From positions 2,604,001 to 2,668,000 of the forward strand of contig NZ_CP040899.1 in assembly GCF_006349365.1 (NCBI RefSeq): a DNA stretch of 64,000 bases. Direction: 5' to 3'. Under the pieces are notes generated by a model, which was not told the origin of the DNA, did not search any database, and saw only the letters and a program-made list of their open reading frames with translations. Each line of letters starts with the position of its first letter. Positions within the stretch are counted from its first letter, which is position 1. Position numbers and translations under genes: made by a program. The DNA is from Georgenia wutianyii. GTDB lineage: Bacteria; Actinomycetota; Actinomycetes; Actinomycetales; Actinomycetaceae. Positions 33,483 through 41,995 of this stretch are shown in pieces.

Positions 33483-34314
33483 CACCGCCACGCGCGGCAG
33501 CGGCAGGCCCCTGCTCGCCTCGGAGCTCGGGCTCGTCCTGCGCCGCCGCCGCACCCTGGCGATGCTCCTCGCGCTCGCCGCGATCCCGGTGCTCATCGCC
33601 GTCGTCGTCAAGGTCGCCTCCGACCCGCCCGCGCCGGGGCAGGGGCCGCCGTTCCTCGACCGGGTGACCCAGAACGGGCTGTTCGTCTCGATCACCGCCC
33701 TCGTCGTGACGATCCCGCTGTTCCTGCCCCTCACCGTCGGGGTCGTCGCGGGCGACACGGTGGCCGGCGAGGCGAGCCTCGGCACCCTGCGCTACCTCCT
33801 GCTCGCCCCCGTCGAGCGCGGGAGGCTGCTCCTGGTGAAGTTCGCCGGGGCGGCCGTCTTCTGCCTCGCGGCCACGCTGAGCATCGTCGTCGCCGGGTCG
33901 ATCGTCGGGGCGCTGCTCTTCCCGGTCGGGCCGGTGACCCTCCTGTCCGGCGACACCATCGGGGCGTGGGAGTCGCTGTGGCGAGCCCTGCTCGTCGCCC
34001 TGTACGTCACGTTGTCCCTGCTCGGGCTGACCGCCGTCGGGCTCTTCATCTCCACGCTCACCGTCGTGCCCGTGGGCGCGATGGCCGCCACAGCCGTGCT
34101 CGCGATCGTCGTCCAGGTCCTCGGGTCCCTCGACCAGCTCGCCTGGCTCCACCCGTGGCTGCTCAGCGAGTACTGGCTGGGGTTCGCCGACCTGCTGCGC
34201 CAGCCGGTCGTGTGGGACTCCTTCGGGCGCAACGCCCTCCTCCAGCTCGGCTACGTCGCCGTCTTCGGGGCGCTCGCCTACGGCCGCTTCACCACCAAGG
34301 ACGTCCTGTCCTGA
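33472..34314 (+). CDS. ABC-2 type exporter permease
   Basis: 280 residues, six predicted helices. LASELGLVLRRRRTLAMLLALAAIPVLIAVVVKVA is the first helix, VVAGDTVAGEASLGTLRYLLLAPVERGRLLLVKFAGA is the hallmark ABC-2 segment (GE-x-x-x-GTLR-x-LL), and the end is LLSEYWLGFADLLRQPVVW...LLQLGYVAVFGALAYGRFTTKDVLS. Start TTG at 33472 overlaps the ATPase gene by 11 bases and has AGGGG upstream. The exporter substrate is unknown; the secreted LolA-like partner hints at a hydrophobic or lipid cargo. Confidence 0.9.
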   Translation: MPSDTATRGSGRPLLASELGLVLRRRRTLAMLLALAAIPVLIAVVVKVASDPPAPGQGPPFLDRVTQNGLFVSITALVVTIPLFLPLTVGVVAGDTVAGEASLGTLRYLLLAPVERGRLLLVKFAGAAVFCLAATLSIVVAGSIVGALLFPVGPVTLLSGDTIGAWESLWRALLVALYVTLSLLGLTAVGLFISTLTVVPVGAMAATAVLAIVVQVLGSLDQLAWLHPWLLSEYWLGFADLLRQPVVWDSFGRNALLQLGYVAVFGALAYGRFTTKDVLS

Positions 34315-34483
34315 GGGCCAGTGGCCGATCCCACTGCCCGGGTGGGCCCGCGCCGGGCTGAGAGCCGTCGCTGTGCCATTACAGTAGCGGCCACGTATAT
34401 CCCGATCCCCGAAGGACCATGGACGAATCCTGTAGTACCAGCACCCAGCTCATCGCCACCGCCGATCCCAGGAGGTGTGCCCG

Positions 34484-35863
34484 ATGACCTGGGTGCTCTC
34501 CCTGCTTCTCGGGATCGTCGTGATCCTCGTGATCACCGCGGCTACGGGCTACTTCGTCGCCCAGGAGTTCGCCTACATGGCGGTCGACCGCTCCCGGCTC
34601 GCCGCTCGCGCCGAGGCCGGTGACGCCAACGCGACGCGCGCCCTGCAGGTGACCCGGCGAACCTCCTTCATGCTCTCCGGCGCACAGCTCGGCATCACCG
34701 TCACGGCCCTGCTCGTCGGCTACGTCGCCGAGCCCCTCGTCGGGCAGGCGCTCGGCGAGGCCCTCGGTGGCGTCGGCGTGCCCACGGGTGTGGGCGTGGC
34801 CGTCGGCACCGTCCTCGCGCTCGTCTTCTCCACCATCGTCCAGATGCTCTTCGGCGAGCTGTTCCCGAAGAACCTCGCCATCGCCCGCCCCGAGGGCGTG
34901 GCGCTGTGGCTGGCCCGGTCGACGAACCTCTACCTCGCCGTCTTCGGCTGGCTCGTCAAGGTCTTCGACGCCGCGTCCAACGCCCTGCTGCGGCTGCTGC
35001 GCATCGAGCCGGTCCACGACGTCGAGTACTCCGCGACCGCCCGCGACCTCGAGCACATCGTCGCCGACTCCCGCGCCAGCGGTGACCTTCCGGCCGACCT
35101 CTCGATGCTCCTGGACCGCATCCTCGACTTCCCGCGCCAGGACGTCGAGCACGCGATGATCCCCCGCGCCCGCGTCGACGTCGTGCGCGCCGACCAGCCG
35201 GTGAGCGAGATCCGTGCGCTCATGGCAGGCGGCCACTCGCGCTACCCGGTGCTGGGCGAGGACGACGACGTCATCGGCGTCGTCCACCTCGTCGACGTCC
35301 TCGACGGCCCCGTCCCCGAGGGCTCCACGGCGGCCAGCCTCATGCGTCCCGCCCTCATCCTGCCCACGGCGATGGCGCTGCCGGACGCGCTGCGTGAGCT
35401 CTCCACGAGCCGCAACCAGATGGCGTGCGTCATCGACGAGTACGGCACCTTCACCGGCGTCCTCACGCTCGAGGACCTCGCCGAGGAGATCGTCGGTGAG
35501 ATCACCGACGAGCACGACTCCCCCGAGTCGCCCGGGCTCGCGCCCCTCGAGGACGGCACCTGGACGATGGCCGGTGACGTGCACATCGACGAGGTCGAGC
35601 GCGCGATCGACCACGACCTGCCCCGCGGGGACTACGAGACGATCGCCGGCCTCGTCATCGAGTCCCACGGCTCGCTTCCCGAGGTCGGCCAGACGGTGAC
35701 CGTCGACCTGCCGCCGGACCCGGCCAACCTCGTGCTGCCCGAGCCGCCACCGGACAAGCAGCTCCACATCGAGGTGCTCGAGGTCGAGCGGCACGTCCCC
35801 GCCCTCGTGCGGGTGACGCTCGCCGACAAGCCGCAGGCCGAGGACGAGGAGAGCGACCGATGA
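34484..35863 (+). CDS. CNNM/HlyC-CorC family membrane protein (CBS pair)
   Basis: 459 residues. The N-terminal DUF21/CNNM transmembrane domain has QEFAYMAVDRSRLAARAEAGDANATRALQVTRRTSFMLSGAQLGITVTALLVGYVAEP and FGELFPKNLAIARPE, matching the ion-coordinating core of Mg2+-transporter CNNM/CorC proteins. Two CBS motifs follow (HAMIPRARVDVVRADQPVSEIRALMAGGHSRYPVL and RNQMACVIDEYGTFTGVLTLEDLAEEIVGEI). A CorC_HlyC domain ends it (DLPRGDYETIAGLVIESHGSLPEVGQTV). Start ATG 34484 has AGGAGG eight bases upstream. It overlaps the next family member by four bases (ATGA). The usual role is Mg2+ or related cation efflux. Confidence 0.92.
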   Translation: MTWVLSLLLGIVVILVITAATGYFVAQEFAYMAVDRSRLAARAEAGDANATRALQVTRRTSFMLSGAQLGITVTALLVGYVAEPLVGQALGEALGGVGVPTGVGVAVGTVLALVFSTIVQMLFGELFPKNLAIARPEGVALWLARSTNLYLAVFGWLVKVFDAASNALLRLLRIEPVHDVEYSATARDLEHIVADSRASGDLPADLSMLLDRILDFPRQDVEHAMIPRARVDVVRADQPVSEIRALMAGGHSRYPVLGEDDDVIGVVHLVDVLDGPVPEGSTAASLMRPALILPTAMALPDALRELSTSRNQMACVIDEYGTFTGVLTLEDLAEEIVGEITDEHDSPESPGLAPLEDGTWTMAGDVHIDEVERAIDHDLPRGDYETIAGLVIESHGSLPEVGQTVTVDLPPDPANLVLPEPPPDKQLHIEVLEVERHVPALVRVTLADKPQAEDEESDR

Positions 35864-36915
35864 GCATCCCCTGGGTGGTCGCCCTCGCGACCGTCGTCAT
35901 CATCGCGCTCAGCGCGTTCTTCGTCGCCGTCGAGTTCGCCCTCCTGGCGGCCAAGCGGCACCGCCTGGAGGACGCCGCCGCGACCAGCCGCGCGGCGCGC
36001 GCCGCGCTGCGCAGCGCGAGCGAGCTCACCGTGCTCCTCGCCGGCTCCCAGCTCGGCATCACCGTGTGCGCCCTCGCGCTCGGTGCCATCACCAAGCCGG
36101 CCGTGCACCACTGGATCACGCCGCTGGCCAGTGACCTCGGCGCGCCCTACTGGGTGGCCGACGTCGTCGGCTTCGTCCTCGCGCTCGTCATCGTCACCTT
36201 CCTCCACCTCGTCGTCGGGGAGATGGCGCCGAAGTCGTGGGCGATCGCCCACCCGGAGAAGTCCGCGACGATGCTCGCCCTGCCGATGCGGGCGTTCATG
36301 GTGCCCACGCGACCCATCCTCGTCGCCCTCAACAGCGCCGCGAACTGGTGCCTGCGCAGGGTCGGCGTCGAGCCGGTCGAGCAGGTGGGCAACGGCCAGA
36401 ACCCCGACGACCTGCGCCACCTCGTCGAGCACTCGGCGAGCGTCGGCGCGCTGGAGGTGGCGTACTCCGCCCAGCTCTCCGGCGCGCTCGACCTGCGCCG
36501 GCTGACCATGTCCGACCTCGTCGCCGGCCGCTCCGCTCCCGTCACCGTGCCGGGCGACGCGACCGCGGGCGACGTGCGGCGAGTGGCCCGCGAGTGCGGC
36601 CACCTGCGCATCCTCGTCCAGGAGCCGGGCTCGCCCGCGCCGACGGGCGTGGTCCATGTGCGCGACACGCTGCTCCTCGCCGACGACGACCCCGTCACCG
36701 AGGCGGTGAAGCCGTCCTTCGAGCTTGCGGCGGACACCCCGCTGCACACCGCGCTCACGCGGATGCGGGAGACGTCCAACCACCTCGCCGTGGTCCAGCT
36801 GCCGGAGGGGCGGACCGCCGTGGCCACGATGGCCGACGTCCTCGCCCGCCTCTTCCCGCGGACGACCGCCGCCGCGCAGGCCGCCGCCGTGCAGCCGGTC
36901 CCCAGCGCCACCTGA
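35860..36915 (+). CDS. CNNM family membrane protein, shorter partner
   Basis: 351 residues. Same DUF21 transmembrane core as the upstream gene: FFVAVEFALLAAKRHRLEDAAATSRAARAALRSASELTVLLAGSQLGITVCALALGAITKP and VVGEMAPKSWAIAHPE. The CBS region is present (LTMSDLVAGRSAPVTVPGDATAGDVRRVARECGHLRILV; SNHLAVVQLPEGRTAVATMADVLARLFPR), but the second half is degenerate and the C-terminal CorC_HlyC domain is absent. The protein probably forms a heteromeric pair with the product of the preceding gene, with which it shares a four-base overlap. Tandem long/short CNNM genes of this type are common in actinobacteria. Confidence 0.9.
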   Translation: MSIPWVVALATVVIIALSAFFVAVEFALLAAKRHRLEDAAATSRAARAALRSASELTVLLAGSQLGITVCALALGAITKPAVHHWITPLASDLGAPYWVADVVGFVLALVIVTFLHLVVGEMAPKSWAIAHPEKSATMLALPMRAFMVPTRPILVALNSAANWCLRRVGVEPVEQVGNGQNPDDLRHLVEHSASVGALEVAYSAQLSGALDLRRLTMSDLVAGRSAPVTVPGDATAGDVRRVARECGHLRILVQEPGSPAPTGVVHVRDTLLLADDDPVTEAVKPSFELAADTPLHTALTRMRETSNHLAVVQLPEGRTAVATMADVLARLFPRTTAAAQAAAVQPVPSAT

Positions 36916-36921
36916 CAGGCC

Positions 36922-36958
36922 CCCTCCCCGCCGCGAGCACCGGTTCCCGGCGGGGAGG
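36922..36958 (+). terminator. Hairpin terminator after the CNNM pair
   Basis: An 11-bp GC-rich stem (36923-36933 with 36948-36958) and a 14-base loop, 8 bp after the stop. It is followed by a pyrimidine run. Confidence 0.6.
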
Positions 36959-37045
36959 CCCCCTGTCCTTCTCCCCCTCCCCCTCCCCTCGCCGCCCAGC
37001 CCTGCTTCCCGCGAGAGCTGGATTCTGCACGCGTTCATCGAGGGG

Positions 37046-37051
37046 TAGCGT
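37046..37051 (+). promoter_or_regulatory. -10 box of leaderless promoter for the GNAT gene
   Basis: TAGCGT ends six bases before the ATG at 37058. This spacing decides the start over the GTG at 37055. Confidence 0.45.
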
Positions 37052-37057
37052 GCGGTG

Positions 37058-37537
37058 ATGGAGGTGCGCTGGGCGGGGGTGTCCGACGCTGCGGTGGTCG
37101 CGCGGCTGCTGCACGACTTCAACACCGAGTTCGACACGCCCTCCCCGGGCGTCGACGTCCTCGCCGCTCGGCTCACCGAGCTGCTCCCGGCGGGACGGAC
37201 GACGGCGCTCCTCGCCGGGGACCCGGCCGTCGCCGTCGCCCTCCTCACGTCCCGCCCGAACGTCTGGTACGACGGCCCGGTGCTGCTGCTGGACGAGCTG
37301 TACGTCGTCCCCGACCGCCGCGGGCAGGGCATCGGCTCGACGGTCCTCGACCGCCTCCTGGCCGACGCCACCGCCGCGGGCGTGGCCCTCGTGGAGATCA
37401 ACGTCGACGAGGCCGACGTCGACGCGCAGCGCTTCTACGAGAGGCACGGCTTCCGTGGCGGGGACGTCGCCCCCGACGAGCGCGCCTTCTACTACTCTCG
37501 TGAGCTGCGCCCACCGTTGGGCCCCGACGGCGCCTGA
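37058..37537 (+). CDS. GNAT-family N-acetyltransferase
   Basis: 159 residues: MEVRWAGVSDAAVVARLLHDFNTEFDTPSPG, then LLLDELYVVPDRRGQGIGSTVLDRLLADATAAGVALVEINVDEADVDAQRFYERHGF. The RRGQGIG stretch is the acetyl-CoA pyrophosphate-binding loop (Q/R-x-x-G-x-G/A), and RFYERHGF is the C-terminal GNAT motif. The substrate is unknown; the sequence is of the general small-molecule or protein N-acetyltransferase type. It appears to be transcribed alone from a leaderless promoter. The DUF1349 gene starts 58 bp downstream with its own -10-like TACGGT at 37557. Confidence 0.88.
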   Translation: MEVRWAGVSDAAVVARLLHDFNTEFDTPSPGVDVLAARLTELLPAGRTTALLAGDPAVAVALLTSRPNVWYDGPVLLLDELYVVPDRRGQGIGSTVLDRLLADATAAGVALVEINVDEADVDAQRFYERHGFRGGDVAPDERAFYYSRELRPPLGPDGA

Positions 37538-37595
37538 GGACGCCCCCGCGCCCCACTACGGTGTGAGCAGTCGGCGACCGGACGGAGGAGACCCC

Positions 37596-38177
37596 ATGAG
37601 CCTGAGCGAGCTGCTGCGGGACGGGACGTGGACGACGCCGCCGGAGTCCGTCGCCGTCGTCGGCGAGGAGCTGCACGTCACCGCCGTCGAGGGCAGCGAC
37701 GCCTGGCGCCACACGTCCTACGGCTTCGTGCACGACACCGAGCACGCCCTGCTCCAGCCGCTGCCCGCCGGACGAGCACTCGAGGTGGCCTTCCACCTCG
37801 ACTACCGCGAGCAGTTCGACCAGGCGGGCCTGTTCCTCTGGGTCTCCGACACGGAGTGGGTCAAGGCGGGCGTCGAGGTGTCCGACGGCCTGCCGCAGGT
37901 CGGCGCGGTCGTCACCCACGGCCGGTCGGACTGGTCGGTCGCGCCCGTCCCCGGCTGGGCCGGCCGTGTCGTCACCGTCCGCGCGAGCCGGATGGGGGAC
38001 GCGGTCACGGTCCGCGCCCGGGTCGACGGCGAGCCCTTCCGCCTCGTGCGCCTGGCGTACCTCGACCCGTCGGCCGAGGTGAGCGCCGGGCTGTACTGCT
38101 GCGCCCCCACCCGCGCCGGACTCACCGTGCGCTTCGTGAGCCACGAGCTCACCGACCCGGACGTCTCACTCCACTGA
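37596..38177 (+). CDS. DUF1349 (concanavalin-like beta-sandwich) protein
   Basis: 193 residues: SLSELLRDGTWTTPPESVAVVGEELHVTAVEGSDAWRHTSYGFVHDTEHALLQPLPAGRALEVAFHLDYREQFDQAGLFLWVSDTEWVKAGVEVSDGLPQVGAVVTHGRSDWSVAP. These motifs (DAWRxTSYGFxxD, QAGLFxxxxxxxWxKxGVE, GxVVTxxxSDWS) define the DUF1349 family, a jelly-roll fold related to glucanase/lectin domains and found in the yeast protein Ygr125-like homologues. There is no signal peptide; the role is unknown, carbohydrate binding being the usual guess. ATG at 37596 has GGAGGAG eight bases before. Its end overlaps the convergent HIT gene by 12 bp. Confidence 0.85.
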   Translation: MSLSELLRDGTWTTPPESVAVVGEELHVTAVEGSDAWRHTSYGFVHDTEHALLQPLPAGRALEVAFHLDYREQFDQAGLFLWVSDTEWVKAGVEVSDGLPQVGAVVTHGRSDWSVAPVPGWAGRVVTVRASRMGDAVTVRARVDGEPFRLVRLAYLDPSAEVSAGLYCCAPTRAGLTVRFVSHELTDPDVSLH

Positions 38178-38603
38178 GTCGGCGAGCGCCTCGCGCAGGC
38201 GGGCGGCGTACTCGGCGGCCTCGCCCGGCGCGTACTTCGTGCGCGGCCAGAAGAAGCCGCGCAGGCCGTCCCCCTTCGTCCGCGGGACGACGTGGGCGTG
38301 CAGGTGCGCCACGCTCTGGCTCACGACGTTGTTCATCGCGACGAACGTCCCCTGCGCACCGAGCGCGGGCGGCGCCACCGCGGACAGCGTCCGCAACGCC
38401 GTGAGGAACGGGACGACGAGCGCGTCCGGGAGGTCCGGCAGGGTGACGACGTGCGTGCGCGGGACGAGGAGCACGTGCCCCTTGAACACCGGCCGCGCGT
38501 CGAGGAGGGCGACGACGTCGTCGGTGGCCAGGACGACCTCCGCCGGCTCGCTCCCCGCGGCGATCCGGCAGAAGAGGCACGCGACGTCGCCGGCCACCGT
38601 CAC
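38166..38603 (-). CDS. HIT-family nucleotide hydrolase/transferase
   Basis: 145 residues. The N-terminal CLFCRIAAGSEPAEVVLATDDVVALLDARPVFKGHVLLVPRTH is the conserved start, including a CxxC that may bind zinc. The active-site histidine triad is HLHAHVVP near residues 99-103, the central His being the nucleophile for AMP transfer. Related proteins hydrolyse purine phosphoramidates or dinucleotides. It overlaps the stop/start of the fumarylacetoacetase-type gene upstream (ATGA) and so belongs to a two-gene operon, an arrangement with no obvious metabolic link. Confidence 0.9.
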   Translation of the reverse strand: MTVAGDVACLFCRIAAGSEPAEVVLATDDVVALLDARPVFKGHVLLVPRTHVVTLPDLPDALVVPFLTALRTLSAVAPPALGAQGTFVAMNNVVSQSVAHLHAHVVPRTKGDGLRGFFWPRTKYAPGEAAEYAARLREALADSVE

Positions 38604-39370
38604 CGCTTGACGACGGTGTTGCCGAAGCGGCCGATCCCCTCGACCTCGACCTCGACGCGCTGGCCCGGCCGCACCGGCCCGACGCCGGCGGGGGTGCCGG
38701 TGAGGATGATGTCGCCGGGGAGCAGGGTGAAGACCGTCGAGACGTAGGCGATGAGCTCGGGCACGGAGCGGACCATCTGCGACGTCCGCCCGTCCTGGCG
38801 CAGCTCGCCGTCGACCCAGGCGCGCACGGCGAGGTCGGAGACGTCGAGGTCGACGGTGAGGAACGGGCCGGTGGGGCAGGAGGTGTCGAACGCCTTGCCG
38901 CGCGTCCAGGTCACGTCCGCGCGCTGGGCGGCGCGGGCCGTGACGTCGTTGGCGACGGTGTACCCGAAGACGTGGTCGAGGGCCTTGTCCACCGGCACGT
39001 TCTTGGCCATCCGGGAGATGACGACGGCGAGCTCGGCCTCGTGGTCGACCTCCTCCGCGTAGCCGGGGACGACGATCGGGTCGTCCGGGCCGGTGACGGA
39101 GGTGTTCGGCTTGAGGAAGAGGATCGGCTCGTCGGGCACCTCGTTGCCCATCTCGGCGGCGTGCTCGGCGTAGTTGCGCCCGACGCCGACGACCTTCGAG
39201 CGCGGGATGACCGGCGAGAGGAGCCGCACGGAGTCGAGCTCGACGCGCTCCCCGGTCGTGGTGACCGGCATGAACAGGGGGTCGCCCTTGAGCACCACCA
39301 GGTCCGTGGAGCCGTCCTCGAGGATGCCGTAGCGGGGGCTGTCCCCCGTGGTGAAACGAGCGATACGCAT
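38600..39370 (-). CDS. Fumarylacetoacetate hydrolase family protein
   Basis: 256 residues. The N-terminal cap (MRIARFTTGDSPRYGILEDG) is followed by the FAH catalytic domain: KVVGVGRNYAEHAAEMGNEVPDEPILFLKPNTSVTGPDDPIVVPGYAEEVDHEAELAVVI carries the His and the metal ligands (E-V-D-H-E-A-E), and GYTVANDVTARAAQR plus FDTSCPTGPFL complete the site. Members cleave carbon-carbon bonds or decarboxylate 2-keto acids such as oxaloacetate with Mg2+. The exact substrate is open. A TACGGT -10 box six bases before the ATG suggests a leaderless message. HIT follows with ATGA overlap. Confidence 0.9.
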   Translation of the reverse strand: MRIARFTTGDSPRYGILEDGSTDLVVLKGDPLFMPVTTTGERVELDSVRLLSPVIPRSKVVGVGRNYAEHAAEMGNEVPDEPILFLKPNTSVTGPDDPIVVPGYAEEVDHEAELAVVISRMAKNVPVDKALDHVFGYTVANDVTARAAQRADVTWTRGKAFDTSCPTGPFLTVDLDVSDLAVRAWVDGELRQDGRTSQMVRSVPELIAYVSTVFTLLPGDIILTGTPAGVGPVRPGQRVEVEVEGIGRFGNTVVKR

Positions 39371-39376
39371 GGGCTC

Positions 39377-39382
39377 ACCGTA
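39377..39382 (-). promoter_or_regulatory. -10 box of leaderless promoter for the FAH-HIT operon
   Basis: On the minus strand TACGGT, six bases, then the ATG at 39370. Confidence 0.5.
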
Positions 39383-39407
39383 CCCGGGCGCGGCGGGCGT
39401 CGGCCGC

Positions 39408-40628
39408 TCAGCCCTCGACGGGCGGCAGACCGGTGACCACCGTGAGGTCGAGGGGCACGTGGGGCAGCTCGTGGCTGTGCAGGACCTGCCCGCTGAGCAG
39501 GTCGACGACGTGCAGCGCGCGGGCGGCGGGGTCGGCGACGTAGGCGAACCCCTCGACGGCGACGAGGACGGGCGCCGGCTCCTGCCCCGACCACGCGCCG
39601 CCGACGGTGACCTGGCCGAGCTGCTCGCCGCTGAGGTCGTCGACCGCGCGCAGCACGCCGTCGGTCGTGAGGACGAGCGCCTCCCCGTAGGGGCCGCGGG
39701 CGAGGGAGCGGGGGCCGTAGCCCGCCTCGAGCCCGACGGTCCGCACGCTGCCGGCAGCGGTGTCGACGAGCGAGAGCCGCTGCGGCGCCGCGCCGTCCGG
39801 GTCCGGCGCGTACCCGCCGAGGACGACGGCGGAGAGGGGCGAGCCGGCGAGGACGGCGGTGCCCGGCGTCTCCTCGGCCGTCGGCCGGGTGAGGGCGCCG
39901 TCGCGCAGCACGAGCGGCCCGTCGGCGCAGCCGACGACGACGGCTCCGCCCGCGGCGCCCTGCGCCCCGGCCGGACCGGGGCACGGTGCCGTCGTGACCT
40001 CCGCGCCGGCATCGTCGAAGAGCGCGACCTCGGCCGCGGCGTCGGTCCCGCGGCCGACGAGCATGCCGCCCTCGGCCAGCGGCACGACCAGGCCCGTGTC
40101 GGACCGCGCCGCCGTCCACGTGTGCACCGGCGGCGCCCCGGAGCCGAGGAGGTGGTGGCCGAGGACGAGGACCTCCCCGTCCTCGCCGACGACCGCCGTG
40201 TTCCCGGCGTTCGTCACGGCGCGACCCCCGCCGGGCACGACGTCGCCGGTGAGCCCCGCGGGCCACAGCAGGTAGTGGGCGTGGTCGCCGTGCGCCTCGG
40301 CCTCGACCCCGGTGTCGTAGACGTGGTGGCCCTCGGGCGTGGCGACGAGGACGTGGCGGCCGTCGAGGGACGGGGACAGGCCGCCGACCCCGGCGAGCGG
40401 GACGTCGTCGAGGACCTCACCCGAGGCGCTGTCGAGCACGAGGAACCCGCCCTCGTGACCGACGAGGACGCGCGGGGCGAGCTCGTCGACCTCCTCCGAC
40501 CCGTCGGGCGGCGCGGCGGAGGGCGTGAGGGTGGGCTCGGGACCGGCCGGGGCGACCTCCTGACCGCACCCGGCGAGGACGGCGAGCAGGGCGGCGCCGG
40601 CGAGCGCGCGGCGCAGGGGCGTGGGCAC
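39408..40628 (-). CDS. AztD-like beta-propeller lipoprotein
   Basis: 406 residues. The signal peptide ends in lipobox LAGC (LRRALAGAALLAVLAGCGQ). The body is a six- or seven-bladed propeller built of repeats such as PRVLVGHEGGFLVLDSASGEVLDDVPLAG and LSPSLDGRHVLVATPEGHHVYDTGVEAEAHGDHAHYLLWPAGLTG. The His-rich HGDHAHY segment is the zinc-binding landmark of the AztD zinc metallochaperone family, which hands zinc to a periplasmic binding protein. No AztABC zinc importer lies beside it, which is unusual. The GTG at 40628 has AAGGAGG nine bases upstream; the GTG at 40634 is too close to that site. The longer frame running to 41096 is antisense noise. Confidence 0.75.
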   Translation of the reverse strand: MPTPLRRALAGAALLAVLAGCGQEVAPAGPEPTLTPSAAPPDGSEEVDELAPRVLVGHEGGFLVLDSASGEVLDDVPLAGVGGLSPSLDGRHVLVATPEGHHVYDTGVEAEAHGDHAHYLLWPAGLTGDVVPGGGRAVTNAGNTAVVGEDGEVLVLGHHLLGSGAPPVHTWTAARSDTGLVVPLAEGGMLVGRGTDAAAEVALFDDAGAEVTTAPCPGPAGAQGAAGGAVVVGCADGPLVLRDGALTRPTAEETPGTAVLAGSPLSAVVLGGYAPDPDGAAPQRLSLVDTAAGSVRTVGLEAGYGPRSLARGPYGEALVLTTDGVLRAVDDLSGEQLGQVTVGGAWSGQEPAPVLVAVEGFAYVADPAARALHVVDLLSGQVLHSHELPHVPLDLTVVTGLPPVEG

Positions 40629-40775
40629 GGACACGGTCCTCCTTCGTCGGTCGAACACGGCCCGGCGTGCAGGCCCGGGGACATCGTAGGGAGGAACCAC
40701 CACGACATCCGGGGCGTCCGGCACGAGGGACGCGACGGACGCCGCAGATCCGGCCCGGCCGCGGGACGCGGCGCC

Positions 40776-40781
40776 TACTGT
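40776..40781 (+). promoter_or_regulatory. -10 box of leaderless promoter for the DUF418-type gene
   Basis: TACTGT ends seven bases before the GTG at 40789, supporting that start over the GTG at 40780, which lies inside the box. Confidence 0.5.
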
Positions 40782-40788
40782 GGACCGG

Positions 40789-41868
40789 GTGAGAGAACGG
40801 ATCGTCGGCGTCGACATCGCGCGAGGGCTGGCCGTCCTCGGCATGTTCGTCGCCCACCTGGGGCACGGGACACCGGACGGGCAGCACTCCCCCGCGTGGT
40901 TCGTCGTCGCCGACGGGCGCCCGTCGGCGATGTTCGCGATCCTCGCCGGGCTGTCGATCGCGCTGTTCACGGGCGGGCGCACCCTCCCGCGCGGCCCGGC
41001 GCTGGTCCACGGCTGGCTGCGGATCGCCACGCGGGCCGTCGTCGTCTTCGTCATCGGGCTGCTGCTCACGGCACTGGACACGCCGGTCGCGGTCATCCTG
41101 CCGTCCTACGCGGTGACGTTCCTCCTCGTCGCGGCGTTCATCGCGCTGCCGCCCGCCGCCGTCGGCGTCATGGCGCTCACCGCGGCGGTGGTCGGCCCGA
41201 CGCTCCTCGCCGCGCTCCTGTACCCCGGCGCCGACGGAACCGCCCCCGTCCAGGCCGGGCTGGGTGACAACGCGCTCCTCGACCTCGTCCTCACCGGCTA
41301 CTACCCCGCCATCGTGTGGATCACCTACATGCTGCTCGGCCTGTGCGTCGGGCGCCTGGACCTGCGCTCGCCACGGGTCCAGGCGGTCATGGGGGCGACC
41401 GGCCTGGGGCTGCTGCTCGTCGGGTACGGCGGTGGGGCCTGGCTGAGCTCGGTGGTCCGCCCGACGACCGAGCTCGCCTACCAGCTCCTGCGCACCGACC
41501 CGCACGCCGACTCCACCTTCGAGGTCCTCGGAAACTGCGGTGTGGCGCTCCTCGTGCTCGCCGTCGTGCTCGCCCTCACGACCCTGCCGGCGACGGCGCG
41601 GGTGAGCCGCGTCCTCCTCCACCCGCTCGCCGCCACCGGGGCGATGGCGCTCACCGCCTACTCCGCGCACATCGTCGTCATCGCCCTGCTCGGCAACGGC
41701 GTCGTCTGGTACACCGAGTCGAACGCGGTGCTCGTGTGGTTCGTCGTCGTCACGCTCGTCGTGTGCACGCTGTGGACGCGGTTCGTCGGACGCGGCCCGC
41801 TCGAGATGCTCATGCGCCTGGTGACCGTGGGCCCCTACCGGGCGCCCGTCGAGCAGAGCCGGGTGTGA
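40789..41868 (+). CDS. DUF418 / acyltransferase-3-like membrane protein
   Basis: 359 residues, about ten hydrophobic helices. It begins RERIVGVDIARGLAVLGMFVAHLGHG, the R-x-x-x-x-D-x-x-R-G-x-A-x-x-G-M motif with His shared by heparan-alpha-glucosaminide acetyltransferase-like (DUF1624) and DUF418 proteins. Later, HPLAATGAMALTAYSAHIVVIALLGNG matches the DUF418 C-terminal block. These proteins probably transfer acyl groups to extracellular sugars or lipids, but few are characterised. It stands alone between the AztD-like gene (divergent) and the glycerol operon. No RBS precedes the leaderless GTG. Confidence 0.83.
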   Translation: MRERIVGVDIARGLAVLGMFVAHLGHGTPDGQHSPAWFVVADGRPSAMFAILAGLSIALFTGGRTLPRGPALVHGWLRIATRAVVVFVIGLLLTALDTPVAVILPSYAVTFLLVAAFIALPPAAVGVMALTAAVVGPTLLAALLYPGADGTAPVQAGLGDNALLDLVLTGYYPAIVWITYMLLGLCVGRLDLRSPRVQAVMGATGLGLLLVGYGGGAWLSSVVRPTTELAYQLLRTDPHADSTFEVLGNCGVALLVLAVVLALTTLPATARVSRVLLHPLAATGAMALTAYSAHIVVIALLGNGVVWYTESNAVLVWFVVVTLVVCTLWTRFVGRGPLEMLMRLVTVGPYRAPVEQSRV

Positions 41869-41995
41869 ACGGCGCAGCCCGCGGGCGGGCATGCTCGGAC
41901 GTGACGGGCGCCACAACTCGGGGCCCCGTTCTCTTGCGCCACTCCTCGCGGACCGCGAGCATGAACGGAGGACGGACGACCCGAAGGGACTCCTT

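Noticed and set aside
34315-34483. TPP or Mn2+ riboswitch upstream of the CNNM genes
   Set aside because: A CTGAGAG string is present, but none of the other conserved blocks of either riboswitch follows.
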